Below, one piece after another: positions 6,260-7,687 of a DNA stretch of 7,687 nucleotides (its first letter is position 1; the number at the start of each line of letters is the position of its first letter). This DNA is from Kiloniellales bacterium (lineage in GTDB: Bacteria; Pseudomonadota; Alphaproteobacteria; Kiloniellales; JAKSDN01). The DNA is taken from contig JAKSDN010000487.1 in the NCBI GenBank assembly GCA_022360075.1, positions 1 through 7,687 of the forward strand, given 5' to 3'. Under the pieces are notes generated by a model that saw only the letters and a program-made list of their open reading frames with translations, was not told the origin of the DNA and ran no database searches. Position numbers and translations under genes: made by a program.

Positions 6260-6974
6260 CCTAGCGGCCTCCTACGCCGATACCCCGGTTCTCGACGGGA
6301 TCACCCTGGGGATCGATCGAGGCCAGATCGTCAGCCTGATCGGTCCCTCGGGGTCCGGCAAGAGCACGCTGCTTCGCGTGCTCATGGGCCTGCTGCCGCC
6401 TAAGCGTGGCCATGTGGAGCTGGACGGCGCACGGATCGACTACGGCAAGCGGGACCAGGTTCGCCGGCTGCGCGACCGCTTCGCGATCGTGTTCCAGCAG
6501 TACAACCTCTTTCAGAACATGACCGTGCTGAACAACGTCACGATCGCGCCGGTCAAGATCAAGAAGCGGGATCGCGGCGAGGTCGAACGCGAGGCCAAGG
6601 ACTTGCTGGCCAAGGTCGGCCTGGCCGACAAGCTGGCGGCCTATCCGGACGAACTCTCCGGCGGCCAGCAACAGCGGGTCGCGGTCGCCCGCGCGCTCGC
6701 CCTCAAACCGGAGGTCCTCTTGTTGGACGAGGTCCCCTCCTCGCTCGATCCGGAGCTGGTCAAGGAGGTGCTGGACACGATCCGCCTGCTCGCGGACGAG
6801 GGCATGACCATGCTGATCGTGTCCCACGAAATGGGATTCGTGCGCGAGGTTTCGGCCAAGGTCGTCTTCATGGACGCGGGACGCGTGGTCGAGGAGGGCG
6901 CGCCGGCCGAGATCTTCGACGCACCGCGGGAAGCGCGGACCCGGGAGTTCGTCGAGAAGATCCTGCGGCATTAA
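6237..6974 (+). CDS. Amino-acid-type ABC transporter ATP-binding protein (GlnQ/HisP family)
   Basis: Cytoplasmic ATPase that dimerises and drives transport through the two permeases. It has 245 residues, usual for GlnQ/HisP. Motifs in order: A-loop Tyr13, Walker A GPSGSGKS (36-43), Q-loop FQQYNLF with Gln87, the ABC signature LSGGQQQR (140-147), Walker B VLLLDE (160-165), D-loop SSLDPE (168-173), and the switch His197 in VSHEMG. All catalytic residues are present. Odd point: the usual DEPTSALD or DEVTSALD stretch is DEVPSSLD, with proline where threonine is usual. The start is TTG at 6237, supported by GGAGA six bases upstream; GTG at 6246 would remove only three residues. It ends 24 bases before the DUF6282-like gene, consistent with one transcript. 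Function as an importer ATPase is secure from the neighbouring genes. Confidence 0.94.
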   Translation: MRHVDIVDLAASYADTPVLDGITLGIDRGQIVSLIGPSGSGKSTLLRVLMGLLPPKRGHVELDGARIDYGKRDQVRRLRDRFAIVFQQYNLFQNMTVLNNVTIAPVKIKKRDRGEVEREAKDLLAKVGLADKLAAYPDELSGGQQQRVAVARALALKPEVLLLDEVPSSLDPELVKEVLDTIRLLADEGMTMLIVSHEMGFVREVSAKVVFMDAGRVVEEGAPAEIFDAPREARTREFVEKILRH

Positions 6975-6988
6975 GCCGCGCTTGATGT

Positions 6989-6993
6989 GAGGA
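6989..6993 (+). promoter_or_regulatory. Shine-Dalgarno site of the DUF6282-like gene
   Basis: GAGGA ends five bases before ATG at 6999. An in-frame ATG at 6993 overlaps the site itself and so is an unlikely start. This decides the N-terminus as MERNRPG. Confidence 0.65.
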
Positions 6994-6998
6994 TGGCC

Positions 6999-7687
6999 AT
7001 GGAACGCAACAGGCCTGGCAGCGATCTGCTCGAGGGCGCGGTCGACTGCCACGTTCACGCCTGTCCGCATCTCAATGCCCGCTGCCTCGATGTCTTCCAG
7101 GCGGCGCGGCAGGCCGCGGGCGCGGGGATGCGGGCCATCGGCCTCATGGACAATTTCTCGAACAGCGCCGGCCTGGCCGCGCTCGCCATGCGCGAGCTGG
7201 GCGAGCTCGGGCTCGAGGTTTTCGGCGGCTTGATCATGGAGCCGCCCTGCGGCGGGGTCTCGGCCGAGGCGGTACGCATCGCCCTCGACTACGGCTACGG
7301 GCCGGGGACCGGCGCCCGTTTCATCTCCCTGCCGACGCACCACACCCGCAACATCGCCCTGCAGGAAGGCCGCCCGGCCGACTATGTGGATAGCTGTCTT
7401 GCGATCCCGGGGTCGGGCCCTCTGCCCGCTCCCTTGCCGGTGATCCTCGACCTGATCGCGGCGCGCGATGTCGTCTTCAACACCGGCCACGTCTCGGCCG
7501 CCGAGGCTGTGCGGGTGACCGAGGCGGCGCGGACGCGGGGCGTCGAGCGGATCCTGGTTCCCTGCTCCCACTACGACGAGGCGACCGTCGCCGAGATCTG
7601 CCGCCTTGGCGCCTTGGCCGAGTTCTCCTTCTTCGTCGTCTCCCACGCCACCCAGGTGGGACTGACCCATGTTGATGACGAGCGCCA
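6999..7687 (+). CDS. DUF6282-like (amidohydrolase-related) protein, C-terminus beyond right edge
   Basis: Function unknown; the visible 229 residues resemble the DUF6282 family of presumed metal-dependent hydrolase-fold proteins. Seen directly: a metal-binding type DCHVHACP motif (16-23) after the first strand, AGAGMRAIGLMDNF (40-53), VFGGLIMEPPCGGVSAEAV (74-92), FISLPTHHTRN (108-118), NTGHVSAAEAV (161-171), and ERILVPCSHYDEATV (183-197). The order HxH, GGL...GG, PT, GH and a late SH fits that family as I remember it. The lysine-histidine usually seen after GMRA in the family seems to be replaced by Met50-Asp-Asn, so it may be a divergent or non-catalytic member. It follows the transporter ATPase by 24 bases with a good ribosome site, so it probably acts on the imported compound or a product of it. 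Alternatives are a phosphotriesterase- or PHP-like hydrolase. No signal peptide, so cytoplasmic. Confidence 0.65.
   Translation, partial: MERNRPGSDLLEGAVDCHVHACPHLNARCLDVFQAARQAAGAGMRAIGLMDNFSNSAGLAALAMRELGELGLEVFGGLIMEPPCGGVSAEAVRIALDYGYGPGTGARFISLPTHHTRNIALQEGRPADYVDSCLAIPGSGPLPAPLPVILDLIAARDVVFNTGHVSAAEAVRVTEAARTRGVERILVPCSHYDEATVAEICRLGALAEFSFFVVSHATQVGLTHVDDER

Noticed and set aside
6261..7670. A 469-codon open frame on the minus strand opposite the ATPase and DUF6282-like genes
   Set aside because: It lies wholly antisense to two genes with clear family motifs, its translation shows no recognisable fold, and long antisense frames are expected with this codon bias.
1..7687. CRISPR arrays, insertion sequences, tRNA genes or phage remnants
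   Set aside because: No spaced direct repeats, terminal inverted repeats with transposase, cloverleaf-like sequence or phage-type genes were seen on either strand.

Overview
This is a G+C-rich bacterial chromosome-type window. It has dense gene packing, strong G/C bias at third codon positions, GTG and TTG starts, and short or overlapping junctions. Together with the protein families present, this suggests an alphaproteobacterium (Rhodospirillales or Hyphomicrobiales-like). That placement is an inference; nothing here fixes the genus. I see no mobile element, tRNA, rRNA or CRISPR array.

The window holds two divergent operons either side of a 235-base control region (3740-3974). The leftward operon runs, in transcription order: a small [2Fe-2S] ferredoxin-like subunit (3455-3739), an FAD/NAD-type subunit with a C-terminal [2Fe-2S] domain (1998-3458), a DAO-fold FAD subunit (833-1978), and a class III PLP aminotransferase cut by the left edge (1-819). 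The first three match the three-part architecture of HcnABC, of the opine oxidases (OoxA/OoxB, NoxA/NoxB) and of D-hydroxyproline dehydrogenase. The rightward operon runs: a periplasmic amino-acid-type binding protein (3975-4796), two HisM-type permeases (4896-5570, 5570-6259), an ATPase (6237-6974), and a divergent member of what looks like the DUF6282 metal-hydrolase-like family, cut by the right edge (6999-7687).

Read together, this is a candidate uptake-and-oxidation locus for an amino-acid-derived secondary amine, such as an opine, imino acid or N-substituted amino acid. The ABC system would import it, the iron-sulfur flavoprotein complex would oxidise the C-N bond, the aminotransferase would move the released amino group, and the DUF6282-like protein would do an unidentified hydrolytic or accessory step. 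The substrate cannot be read from the sequence.

The control region holds two plausible face-to-face sigma70-type promoters whose -10 elements share one TGTATACA palindrome, with a degenerate second copy beside it. This would let a single regulator control both operons. The regulator is not encoded in the window.
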